Shown here: positions 50,598 through 59,060 of the stretch, one piece after another
Numbering within the stretch: the first letter of the stretch is position 1
Layout: every line of letters starts with the position of its first letter
NCBI GenBank assembly: GCA_046330075.1
Contig: JAXLTL010000001.1
Span: 310,001-374,000, forward strand
Reading direction: 5' to 3'
Length of the DNA stretch: 64,000 bases
DNA from: JAJTFW01 sp046330075
Lineage (GTDB): Bacteria; Bacteroidota; Bacteroidia; AKYH767-A; OLB10
Notes under the pieces: model-generated
Databases searched by the model: none
Seen by the model: only the letters and a program-made list of their open reading frames with translations
What the model was told of the DNA's origin: nothing
Program-made: the position numbers and the translations under genes

Positions 50598-51155
50598 ATG
50601 CCGGAAAACAGCAAACTCATTTTTAATAAAGAGTTACTGGCTATAACTATTGATCGCCTTTGTCGTCAGCTGATTGAAAACCACAACGATTTCGCTGATA
50701 GTGTATTAGTAGGCCTACAGCCACGAGGTATCTATCTTTCCCGGCGTATTCAGGAACGACTTGTACAAATTCAACCAGGATTAGCGCTCAGTTACGGAGA
50801 ACTGGATATCAGTTTCTTTCGTGACGATTTCAGACGACGCGATCTGATCGTGCCCAGTGCCAATAAGATGGATTTTATCAGTGTAGAAAACAAAAAGGTA
50901 ATACTGGTAGATGATGTACTGTTTACCGGTCGTACCATTCGCGCAGGGCTTGATGCTCTTCTTGCCTTTGGCCGGCCCGCGAAAGTCGAATTGCTGGTTT
51001 TGATAAACCGGAAATACAGCCGCCAATTACCCATTGACCCCGATTATATTGGCAAATCCATAGATACGATCTCCTCGGAAAAAGTTAAAGTACATCTGAA
51101 GCAACCAGATGGGGAAGATGGAGTTTGGTTAATGTCAGAAGAAAAAGAAAAATGA
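50598..51155 (+). CDS. pyrR: PyrR: pyrimidine regulator / uracil phosphoribosyltransferase
   Basis: 185 residues. The PRPP-binding motif VILVDDVLFTGRTIRAGLDAL covers about 101-121, and LVGLQPRGIYLSRRIQERL is near 37-55, as in PyrR. PyrR in Gram-positive bacteria binds pyr mRNA to attenuate transcription and also has weak uracil phosphoribosyltransferase activity. Here no leader exists before pyrR (promoter box 4 bases before the ATG), so attenuation at this operon is unlikely and regulation, if any, works elsewhere. Its stop overlaps the pyrB start (ATGA). Confidence 0.93.
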   Translation: MPENSKLIFNKELLAITIDRLCRQLIENHNDFADSVLVGLQPRGIYLSRRIQERLVQIQPGLALSYGELDISFFRDDFRRRDLIVPSANKMDFISVENKKVILVDDVLFTGRTIRAGLDALLAFGRPAKVELLVLINRKYSRQLPIDPDYIGKSIDTISSEKVKVHLKQPDGEDGVWLMSEEKEK

Positions 51156-52090
51156 ACGATCAACTGAGTGTTCAGCATCTGCTGGGAATAAAGGACCTCA
51201 CGACAGAGGACATCGAACTTATTTTCCGCACAGCTGATAACTTCAAGGAAGTCATTAATCGCCCAATAAAGAAAGTTCCTTCTCTACGCGACATTACCAT
51301 CGCGAATATCTTTTTCGAAAACTCAACCCGTACCCGATTGTCTTTTGAACTGGCTGAGCGCAGGCTATCTGCAGATGTTGTGAACTTTTCTGCTTCAGGA
51401 TCATCTGTTAGCAAGGGAGAAACACTGGTAGATACCGTCAATAATATCCTTGCCATGAAGGTGGATATGGTGGTGATGCGCCATCCCAAGCCCGGAGCAG
51501 CGGTATTTTTATCAAAGCATATCAAAGCCAATGTCGTTAATGCCGGAGATGGCACCCATGAACATCCTACCCAGGCGCTTCTTGATGCATTCTCCATACG
51601 TGAAAAACTTGGAACAGTAGCCGGTAAGAAAGTAGTGATTGTGGGTGATATACTGCATTCAAGAGTTGCCTTGTCGAATATCCTTTGCCTGAAAAAACTT
51701 GGTGCGGAAGTAATGGTATGTGGCCCGGTGACCCTGATTCCCAGATATATTTCAACACTGGGTGTAAAAGTCGAAACGAACTTACGTAAAGCGCTGGAAT
51801 GGTGTGATGTAGCTAATATGTTGAGGATACAGCTCGAACGGCAGGACATTCGGTATTTTCCTTCATTACGCGAATACTCAATGCTTTACGGTTTAAATAA
51901 AGAAATCCTGGATAGTTTATCGAAAGAAATCGTTGTGATGCATCCCGGACCGATTAATCGTGGCGTTGAAATCACTAGTGATGTAGCTGATAGTCAACAC
52001 AGTATCATTCTAGATCAGGTAGAAAACGGGGTGGCGGTTCGTATGGCAGTTTTGTTCCTTTTGGCTCAGATAAGGGGATTTGAACAATAA
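51152..52090 (+). CDS. pyrB: Aspartate carbamoyltransferase catalytic subunit
   Basis: About 312 residues from the ATG at 51152, which overlaps the pyrR stop; the upstream frame lies within pyrR. PyrB joins carbamoyl phosphate and aspartate in pyrimidine synthesis. The carbamoyl-phosphate site FENSTRTRLSFELAERRL has S58-T59-R60-T61-R62, and later DGTHEHPTQALLDAFSI and HPGPINRGVEI are standard. No pyrI is next to it, so it may lack the regulatory subunit. It forms an operon with pyrR. Confidence 0.97.
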   Translation: MNDQLSVQHLLGIKDLTTEDIELIFRTADNFKEVINRPIKKVPSLRDITIANIFFENSTRTRLSFELAERRLSADVVNFSASGSSVSKGETLVDTVNNILAMKVDMVVMRHPKPGAAVFLSKHIKANVVNAGDGTHEHPTQALLDAFSIREKLGTVAGKKVVIVGDILHSRVALSNILCLKKLGAEVMVCGPVTLIPRYISTLGVKVETNLRKALEWCDVANMLRIQLERQDIRYFPSLREYSMLYGLNKEILDSLSKEIVVMHPGPINRGVEITSDVADSQHSIILDQVENGVAVRMAVLFLLAQIRGFEQ

Positions 52091-52164
52091 GCCGTTGACA
52101 AAGGATTGAATGAACAGTTGCACATATTTTCCAGTCGAAGTACATTTGTTGAAAACCAACAGGT

Positions 52165-52536
52165 ATGCACTTTACCTTAGATAAGACTGAAAAATACGTA
52201 GTGGTGAAACTCCACGAACAAAAACTGAACACCCTGATTGCGGCTGAACTTAAGTCAGAGCTTTTATTATTGAACACACAGGGCTACAATAACATCATTC
52301 TGGATCTCACGGAATCACTGTATTGTGATTCTTCCGGTTTGAGTGCAATCCTCGTCGGAAACCGTCTCTGCCGTAATTCTAACGGAGCCTTCATCATTAC
52401 CGGACTCAGCGATACCGTTCGCAAATTGATTCAGATTTCTCAACTTGATCAGGTGCTCAATATTTCACCGGGCCTTTCGGAAGCCGTCGATTTTGTTTTG
52501 ATGGGTGAGGTAGAGCGGAATGTGAAAAATGATTAG
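52165..52536 (+). CDS. STAS-domain protein (anti-sigma factor antagonist type)
   Basis: 123 residues. The STAS fold is complete, with the phosphorylation-site region LTESLYCDSSGLSAIL: serine at 57 matches the SpoIIAA serine that is phosphorylated by anti-sigma kinases. No kinase or sigma gene lies beside it. Synteny with rnz (two genes downstream) is often seen in the Bacteroidota. It might act as a general switch protein; the partner is unknown. Confidence 0.88.
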   Translation: MHFTLDKTEKYVVVKLHEQKLNTLIAAELKSELLLLNTQGYNNIILDLTESLYCDSSGLSAILVGNRLCRNSNGAFIITGLSDTVRKLIQISQLDQVLNISPGLSEAVDFVLMGEVERNVKND

Positions 52537-52564
52537 TACCTTAGTCCCGTAAACACTACGAGCT

Positions 52565-53314
52565 ATGAGGAAATTCGCCGCGATTCTGTTCCTTTTATTT
52601 ATTACCTATTCAACTTCACAAGCACAATGTGTGCCCGGAACATCGACAGATCCCGGGATAACACCTGATAGCGCAACCGGGCTTGCACCGGCTGTGATGG
52701 GGCAGCCCTATAGCCAGGTTATGCAAATTGTGGTGCCTACAGATACCACGGCTATGATTGGTCCGTTTCCTGTAAATGTAACCATCGTTTCCATCAGCCT
52801 TACCTCCTTTACAAATCTTCCTCCCGGATTAACGTATTCCTGCACGCCCTCAAATTGTGTTTTCCCCGGGGGCTCCAATGGATGTGTGCTGATCAGTGGA
52901 ACACCAACAGTTTCCGGTACCTTTAATCCGGTTGCTATTACTGCAAGTGTAGGATCTACACCACTCGGTAACATCACCCAGTACGATACCATCTCGTATT
53001 ACACGATTGTAGTAAGTGGTTCGGCAACCGGAATCGATGAAAGCACCGGACTTTCTTTCTCTATGGATCAGAATACGCCGAACCCCTGCAATGAATACGC
53101 TGATATTCACTTTACCGTTCCTCACATGGGCGAAGTGGAATTCAGAATGTTCAATCTGATCGGTAAAGAAGTATACCGCAGTCTGATCAACGCTGAGCAG
53201 GGCGAGAATAATGTTAAAATTGACAGCAGGGATTTTGCTCCCGGTGTTTATATGTACACCATGACCTGGAATGGAGAATCAATTTCCAAGCGCATGGTGA
53301 TTTCGCGTAAGTAA
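52565..53314 (+). CDS. Secreted protein with T9SS type A sorting domain
   Basis: 249 residues. The signal peptide (about 1-20, ending TSQAQ) is followed by a cysteine-containing beta domain (about 21-155: LPPGLTYSCTPSNCVFPGGSNGC, putative Ig-like) and a C-terminal sorting domain (about 165-249). The latter has the typical FSMDQNTPNPCNEYADIHF start, FRMFNLIGKEVYR, and end FAPGVYMYTMTWNGESISKRMVISRK in pieces. It should be secreted through the T9SS and attached to the surface. The cargo part gives no functional hint. It sits between STAS and rnz genes. Confidence 0.88.
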   Translation: MRKFAAILFLLFITYSTSQAQCVPGTSTDPGITPDSATGLAPAVMGQPYSQVMQIVVPTDTTAMIGPFPVNVTIVSISLTSFTNLPPGLTYSCTPSNCVFPGGSNGCVLISGTPTVSGTFNPVAITASVGSTPLGNITQYDTISYYTIVVSGSATGIDESTGLSFSMDQNTPNPCNEYADIHFTVPHMGEVEFRMFNLIGKEVYRSLINAEQGENNVKIDSRDFAPGVYMYTMTWNGESISKRMVISRK

Positions 53315-53319
53315 GTTCT

Positions 53320-54234
53320 ATGGGTTTTGAGCTTACCATTCTGGGCAGCAGTTCAGCGACCCCTATTTACAATCGTCATCCAACTTCACAGCTTCTGGTC
53401 TTTCGCGACCGCCATTTTCTCATTGACTGTGGTGAAGGGACGCAAATGCAGATGCTGAAATACAAGGTACGGTACCACCGGATCACGCATATTTTTATCT
53501 CCCACCTGCACGGCGATCATTATTTAGGATTGGTTGGATTGTTATCCACCTTTCACCTTCAGGGACGTTCTGCCGATCTTCATCTCTATGCCCAGCAGGA
53601 ATTGATGGATATTATCGAGATTCATTTACGCCTCTCGCAGACACAGCTACGCTATAATCTGATATTTCATCCTATACGGCATTATTCACCGGAAGTGCTG
53701 TTTGAGGACGATGATCTTATCATCCGAACCATCATTCTGAATCACCGGATACCGTGTACCGGGTTTATTTTTTCTGAAAAACAACGTCCGCGTAAGCTGA
53801 AAGTCGAAATGCTGCAGGAATATGGAATCCCTTTCACGCATTACACCCGCATTAAAAACGGTGCAGGATTCACCACAGCGGATGGTACATTAATTCCCAA
53901 CGAAGAACTGACGGAAAATCCGGCGGTCCCAAAATCTTACGCCTTCTGCTCTGATACAGTCTATATGCCGGAACTCGCCAGCCAACTGTCCGGAATCGAT
54001 TTGTTATACCATGAAGCAACCTTCCTGCACGACATGAAGGATCGCGCGGAACAGACCTATCATACGACCGCCAAACAAGCCGCACAAACTGCTTTGGAAG
54101 CCGGGGTAAGTAAATTGCTCATTGGTCACTTCTCTGCCCGTTACAAGCAATTGGAGCCATTACTGGAAGAAGCACGCGCTGTTTTTCCCAATACTGATCT
54201 GGCGCTGGAAGGAATGTGCACCCGGCTGGATTAA
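53320..54234 (+). CDS. rnz: Ribonuclease Z
   Basis: 304 residues. RNase Z cleaves the 3' trailer of tRNA precursors. The zinc motif HLHGDH is at 62-67 (FISHLHGDHYLGLVGLL), and later YAFCSDTVYMPELA and HYHTTAKQAAQTALEAGVSKLLIGHFSARY (in part) are characteristic. The short C-terminal form is normal for bacteria. It starts 5 bases after the T9SS cargo gene stop, so the two are probably co-transcribed. Confidence 0.95.
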   Translation: MGFELTILGSSSATPIYNRHPTSQLLVFRDRHFLIDCGEGTQMQMLKYKVRYHRITHIFISHLHGDHYLGLVGLLSTFHLQGRSADLHLYAQQELMDIIEIHLRLSQTQLRYNLIFHPIRHYSPEVLFEDDDLIIRTIILNHRIPCTGFIFSEKQRPRKLKVEMLQEYGIPFTHYTRIKNGAGFTTADGTLIPNEELTENPAVPKSYAFCSDTVYMPELASQLSGIDLLYHEATFLHDMKDRAEQTYHTTAKQAAQTALEAGVSKLLIGHFSARYKQLEPLLEEARAVFPNTDLALEGMCTRLD

Positions 54235-54300
54235 AAAAAAAACGGACAATACTACCTCGCACGTAGCATCATCCGTTGAACCTGTTTGCGTAATTATTTC

Positions 54301-55455
54301 TTAGAAGCGAAGATTTTCGGGTTCACCGAGAATTCTCCGGCCTTCCAGTATCTGCTGGCGGGCATTTTCGCAAAGCTGAAATGCATACTCCTCGCGTTTT
54401 TTGTCAATCAGACTTTGCGGGAAATTGATGCTGTTTTCTAATCTGAAAACATATTCCTGATGCACGGCAGGAAGAAGATTTGATACCTGTTCCAGTTCGT
54501 ATTGATTCGCCGCTTCGATGATCGCTGTTTTCCAGTCGTCGTTTGCCTGAATTCTGATTTTCCGGCCAGCATTCCGGAGGATATCAATCGCCTCATCCAG
54601 TTCAAGATGATCATCCAGCAGTTGCTGAAACTGTTCAACAGCTTTGCAGAATTTCAGTGTTTTTCGATCCTCAAACCGCTTCACAAAAGACTCCACCACT
54701 TCCATATCATAGATGCTGATATATGGGCGTGAATCCACCTGCTTTGGTTTGTTGTTGCGCTTCAATTGTTCCAGTTGACGCTGACGGGAGATAGATCGGT
54801 ACCGGTTTTCTTTTTCACCTCGCACATCCGGTAGATCCATCAATGCTGAAGTAGACATATATTCATCATAGAATCTATACCAGGCCGGCATATGCTCATC
54901 GGAACAATCGTCGATGGAAGGAATATTTCCGGTTTGATATTCCGCTTTGAAGGCTTCGTAATCCTGCCAGTTGTCATAACTCATCACCAGACTGGCCTGA
55001 CCGCTGCGCAGAAATTTAACATACAGTTCCATTTCAGCCCGGCTCACCGGAGTGATATATGGACAATGCTGGATATTGGCAGATAGGAGCTGGAACTGTG
55101 AACTATGTTCGACCCCCTTTAATCGGATCTGTTCGGCTCTCCATTGACATTGCAGATTAAACAGTTTTTTTTGCTGAATAGCCCAAAGTGCTTCTTCCGC
55201 TATCAGTTTATAACGGAAAGCTGTTTGTTCTTCCTGTTGAATGTATTCTTGTCCGCGGGTGAGATAAAAAGCCTTACGACGGGCATAATTTCTGATAAAG
55301 GCATCCACAGAAGTGGGGTTAAACTGGGCAAAGAACTCCTGATAGACCGGATTCGACTTCAGATCCTGTTCTGTTTGCTGGCGAATCAATTCTACGCGAA
55401 TTTCTTCTTCAAATTTCTCCTGTATATGTGGAGGCATTTCTGGTAATTGCTTCAT
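54301..55455 (-). CDS. Unknown helical protein
   Basis: About 384 residues from the ATG at 55455; a TTG at 55470 would add five residues. It is mainly helical and charged, with Gln/Glu/Arg-rich stretches (EKFEEEIRVELIRQQTEQDLKS, then RQRQLEQLKRNNK) and no membrane segment or signal peptide. No catalytic motif is recognised. It is encoded opposite to its neighbours, between rnz and the EF-G-like gene, with no partner genes. It might be a cytoplasmic structural or DNA-associated protein, but nothing in the sequence demonstrates this. Confidence 0.7.
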   Translation of the reverse strand: MKQLPEMPPHIQEKFEEEIRVELIRQQTEQDLKSNPVYQEFFAQFNPTSVDAFIRNYARRKAFYLTRGQEYIQQEEQTAFRYKLIAEEALWAIQQKKLFNLQCQWRAEQIRLKGVEHSSQFQLLSANIQHCPYITPVSRAEMELYVKFLRSGQASLVMSYDNWQDYEAFKAEYQTGNIPSIDDCSDEHMPAWYRFYDEYMSTSALMDLPDVRGEKENRYRSISRQRQLEQLKRNNKPKQVDSRPYISIYDMEVVESFVKRFEDRKTLKFCKAVEQFQQLLDDHLELDEAIDILRNAGRKIRIQANDDWKTAIIEAANQYELEQVSNLLPAVHQEYVFRLENSINFPQSLIDKKREEYAFQLCENARQQILEGRRILGEPENLRF

Positions 55456-55666
55456 AGCTGTTATTGACAACAGGCATTTTAACCCCCGTCGGGACCTATT
55501 TGTTCGAAATTTTTTTATGAAAACATTACAAATGCAAGTGATTGTTATCCGCGGCTGTTTTGATGTAAATCAGCGCCAAAAAACTTGCTCAGGTCGCATA
55601 AAAGCGTACCTTTAAACTGCCTTTTTACGTTGCCGGTGGTAATAAGTTACACTGGAAACCAAAAAG

Positions 55667-55686
55667 TAAAAGTCAACGGACTTTTA
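55667..55686 (+). promoter_or_regulatory. Hairpin in the leader of the EF-G-like gene
   Basis: TAAAAGTC and GACTTTTA form a perfect 8-base stem with loop AACG, 43 bases before the ATG at 55730. A near-match promoter box TACCTTTA is at about 55606-55613. It may influence expression. Confidence 0.35.
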
Positions 55687-55729
55687 GCTTTCGTTCTTCT
55701 CAATCATGCTCACTTAAAACTCCCGTAAT

Positions 55730-57862
55730 ATGAAAACTTACGACGAAAAACACATTAAAAACGTCGCCCTCATCGGCGCCGCGAAAAGCGGCAAGACCAC
55801 CCTTGCCGAAACTATGCTATTTGAAGCAGGAATAATAAACAGAAGGGGGACGGTGGAAGAAAAAAACACCCTTTCTGACTATCATGAAATAGAGCACGAG
55901 CGGGGAAGTTCGGTTTACGCAACGCCTTTACATACAGAATGGCAGGATTACAAAATCAATATTATCGATACGCCAGGACTCGATGATTTTTTAGGAGAAG
56001 TGACAGCAGCGATCAGGGTGTGTGATACCGCGGTTATTTTGCTGAATACACAACATGGCGTCGAAATTGGCACAGAAATCATTTTTGACTACGTAGATAA
56101 ATACCGCCGGCCCACAATTCTTGCATTTAATCATCTTGACCATGAAAAGGCTAATTTCCAGCAAACCCTGGATGAAGCCAGGAATTTCTTTGGTTCAGCC
56201 GTTACGCTGATGCAATATCCCATCGAAACCGGCAACGGGTTCAATGCTATCATCGACCTGCTGAAAATGAAAATGTACAGATTCGCCGCAACCGGTGGAA
56301 AACCTGAAAAACTGGATATCCCGGCCAGCGAACTTGAAAAGGCCAATGCATTGCATAATGAACTGGTTGAGAAAGCTGCAGAAAATGATGAAAAACTCAT
56401 GGAACTGTATTTTGAAAAGGGAAATCTTGATGAGGATGAGCTAAGAGAAGGAATTAAAGTCGGAATGATGAAACATCAGGTTTTCCCAGTGTTCTGCATC
56501 TCCGGGAAAAAAGATATGGGTAGCGGCCGTCTGATGGGCTTCATAGATAATGTAGCGCCTTCTGCGGTTGACATGCCAGCAGAAATTATGGAAGATGCAA
56601 CTGAAGTTAAATGTGATCCCGCAGCACCTACACGCTTATTCATTTTTAAAACCCTTGTTGAGCCTCATCTCGGTAAACTCTCTTTGTTTAAAGTAATGGC
56701 CGGAGAAGTAACTCCTGGAATGGACTTCTATAATGAGCATACTTCCACCAATGAACGTATTGGACAACTTTTCATTCTTGATGGAAAGAACCGGAATCAG
56801 GTTGATCGTCTTAAAGCCGGAGATATCGGCGCTACGTTGAAATTGAAAAACACCCGTACTTCTGATACGCTTAACGCCAAGGGTGCATCCGGAAGTATTG
56901 ACCCGATTCATTTCCCTGAACCCCGTGTGCGGACTGCCATCGTTGCAAAAAACAAAGCCGATGATGAAAAGCTTGGAGAGGTGCTGCAGGAAATACATGC
57001 AGAAGATCCAACTATTGAAATACACTATGACAAGGAAGTCCGCCAGTTGATGATCTTCGCACAGGGAGATCTCCATCTGGCCGTAACAAAGTGGAGGTTG
57101 CAGCATATCTACAAAATGGAAATCGAATGGGTGAAACCACGTATTCCATATCGCGAGACCATTCAGCGTCCTGCAGAGGCTTCTTACCGTCATAAAAAAC
57201 AATCAGGTGGTGCAGGACAATTCGGTGAAGTATATCTGCGCATTGAACCCTGGCATGATGGAATGCCTAACCCTAAAGATCTTACGGTACGTGATACAGA
57301 AGTCCATGAATTACCATGGGGCGGCAAGATGGTTTTCCTGAATTGCATTACCGGTGGTGTTATTGATGCCCGCTTCCTGCCTTCAATCGTAAAAGGAGTC
57401 ATGGAGAAAATGGCCGAAGGTCCTTTGACCGGTTCTTATGTTCGCGATGTGCGGGTTGCCGTTTACGATGGCAAAATGCATCCGGTTGATTCCAACGACA
57501 TCAGCTTTAAGATCGCAGGTATGATGGCCTTTAAAGAAGCCTTCCATCAGGCTGAACCACAATTGCTGGAGCCCATTTATGATGTAGAAACCGAAGCTCC
57601 TGAATATGTGATGGGGGATGTGATGAGCGAATTGCAGACGCGCAGAAGTATCATCATGGGCATGGATAACCGTGGAGGATATCAGGTTATCAAGGCACGC
57701 ACTCCATTGGCAGAACTCGATAAATTCAATACATCCCTCCGCTCGATTGCTCAGGGAAAAGCAAAGGTGACCATGAAGTTCGCAGAATATGCCCCGGTTC
57801 CTGGTGAAATCCAGCGAAAGCTCACTGAGGAATATAAAAAGACCGAAGAAGAGGTTCATTAA
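55730..57862 (+). CDS. EF-G paralogue (EF-G2 type) with altered GTPase motifs
   Basis: 710 residues with all five EF-G domains. The G1 loop reads GAAKSGKTT (16-24). G2 lacks the usual RGITI (it has ERGSSV). G3 is DTPGLDDF, with leucine at 84 where the catalytic histidine of DTPGH stands. G4 is NHLD (134-137) instead of NKxD. Domain IV and V are conserved (GGAGQFGEVYLRIEP, LPSIVKGVMEKMAEGPL). EF-G2 of Bacteroides is known to support translation without GTP hydrolysis; this protein fits that group. It is not the housekeeping fusA, which is normally in the str operon. It has its own leader with a hairpin and a terminator. Confidence 0.9.
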   Translation: MKTYDEKHIKNVALIGAAKSGKTTLAETMLFEAGIINRRGTVEEKNTLSDYHEIEHERGSSVYATPLHTEWQDYKINIIDTPGLDDFLGEVTAAIRVCDTAVILLNTQHGVEIGTEIIFDYVDKYRRPTILAFNHLDHEKANFQQTLDEARNFFGSAVTLMQYPIETGNGFNAIIDLLKMKMYRFAATGGKPEKLDIPASELEKANALHNELVEKAAENDEKLMELYFEKGNLDEDELREGIKVGMMKHQVFPVFCISGKKDMGSGRLMGFIDNVAPSAVDMPAEIMEDATEVKCDPAAPTRLFIFKTLVEPHLGKLSLFKVMAGEVTPGMDFYNEHTSTNERIGQLFILDGKNRNQVDRLKAGDIGATLKLKNTRTSDTLNAKGASGSIDPIHFPEPRVRTAIVAKNKADDEKLGEVLQEIHAEDPTIEIHYDKEVRQLMIFAQGDLHLAVTKWRLQHIYKMEIEWVKPRIPYRETIQRPAEASYRHKKQSGGAGQFGEVYLRIEPWHDGMPNPKDLTVRDTEVHELPWGGKMVFLNCITGGVIDARFLPSIVKGVMEKMAEGPLTGSYVRDVRVAVYDGKMHPVDSNDISFKIAGMMAFKEAFHQAEPQLLEPIYDVETEAPEYVMGDVMSELQTRRSIIMGMDNRGGYQVIKARTPLAELDKFNTSLRSIAQGKAKVTMKFAEYAPVPGEIQRKLTEEYKKTEEEVH

Positions 57863-57879
57863 TCTTTTTATGTTACGGG

Positions 57880-57908
57880 AAATGCCGGCTCTTTATGGGT
57901 CGGCATTT
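57880..57908 (+). terminator. Intrinsic terminator after the EF-G-like gene
   Basis: Stem AAATGCCGGC with GTCGGCATTT (one G-T pair), a 9-base loop, followed by TTATTTT. Confidence 0.8.
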
Positions 57909-58027
57909 TTATTTTAAATAATTGTTAATCAGATTGTTATTGTATTAATAAAAATAACACACTTTCGTTTATAAACCATTTGCCGTACCTTCCTGAAACC
58001 CTCTTGCACGTTGTAATATTGTAAGTG

Positions 58028-58912
58028 ATGAACCACCTCAACGAACCGGAAGTTAAAGCCCTGATCAGCCTGTTGGATGATACTGATAACGAAGTGTACG
58101 GTCATATTGAAGAAAAACTGATCAGCATGGGACAAAATGTGATTCCATTTCTGGAGGATGCATGGTCAAATGCGTTTGATCCGGTAATGCAACAGCGAAT
58201 CGCTCATATTGTCCATAAAATCCAATTCGATGGATTGCTGGAAGAGTTGCGCCTGTGGATTCATACGAACGACGATGACCTGCTGAAGGGAGTATTGCTC
58301 GTAGCACGTTATCAGTATCCAGAGCTCGACGAAGAAAAAGTTCGCGTGTTCATAGATCAGATTAAACGGGATATTTGGTTAGAGATGAATGAGTCACTCA
58401 CGGCTCTTGAATTGGTTAACGTGATGAATCATATTTTCTTTTCCAAGTATGGATTTGGAGGCAATACCACTAATTATCATGCACCTCAGAATTCTTACAT
58501 TAACTGCGTCATAGAATCGAAGAAAGGGAATCCGCTGGCTTTATCTGTCATTTACCTGCTGGTTGCCAAATCGCTTGGACTCCCTATCTATGGCGTTAAT
58601 CTTCCTGAACATTTTATTCTCACTTATCTTGAAGTGAAAGAGAATGAAGAGGGCCATACCGGTCGTGTTTTATTTTATATAAACCCTTTCAGCAAAGGTT
58701 CTGTTTTCGGTAAGAGCGATATCGATCAGTTCGTAAAAAAACTCAATCTGGAGCCTCTGAACAGTTATTACCAGCCTTGCACCAACAAGGAAATGGTATT
58801 GCGCATGATCCGAAATCTGGCTTTCAGTTATCAGAAGTTAGGAGATACTGAAAAAGTGGATGAACTTACCAGAATGATCCGTCAGTTTGGTGACGAAGCG
58901 GCTGCGGGTTGA
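58028..58912 (+). CDS. SirB1-like transglutaminase-fold protein
   Basis: About 294 residues from the ATG at 58028, next to a GTG at 58025. The N-terminal helical part (about 1-125, HEAT-like: LISMGQNVIPFLEDAW) is followed by the SirB1/transglutaminase-like domain with NSYINCVIESKKGNPLALSVIYLLVAKSLGLPIYGVNLPEHFIL. A cysteine (NCV) and histidine (EHF) may form the remains of a catalytic pair. A TPR-like end carries RMIRNLAFSYQKLGDTEKV. SirB1 proteins have no settled function. It ends at a 7-base repeat array. Confidence 0.82.
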   Translation: MNHLNEPEVKALISLLDDTDNEVYGHIEEKLISMGQNVIPFLEDAWSNAFDPVMQQRIAHIVHKIQFDGLLEELRLWIHTNDDDLLKGVLLVARYQYPELDEEKVRVFIDQIKRDIWLEMNESLTALELVNVMNHIFFSKYGFGGNTTNYHAPQNSYINCVIESKKGNPLALSVIYLLVAKSLGLPIYGVNLPEHFILTYLEVKENEEGHTGRVLFYINPFSKGSVFGKSDIDQFVKKLNLEPLNSYYQPCTNKEMVLRMIRNLAFSYQKLGDTEKVDELTRMIRQFGDEAAAG

Positions 58913-58961
58913 CAGTTGGCAGTTTACAGTTTACAGTTTACAGTTGGCAGTTGACCGTTGA
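58913..58961. repeat. 7-base tandem repeat array
   Basis: Seven units begin right after the stop codon: CAGTTGG, three times CAGTTTA, CAGTTGG, CAGTTGA and CCGTTGA. Further CAGTT words continue irregularly to about 59020. Confidence 0.75.
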
Positions 58962-59060
58962 AGGTTTGAATTTATCACACTAAAGTTGACAGTATATTGG
59001 TTTTAATTGACAGTTGTTAGGTTACTGTTATTTTTAGAAAGCAGTGATACCTGCTGTTTT

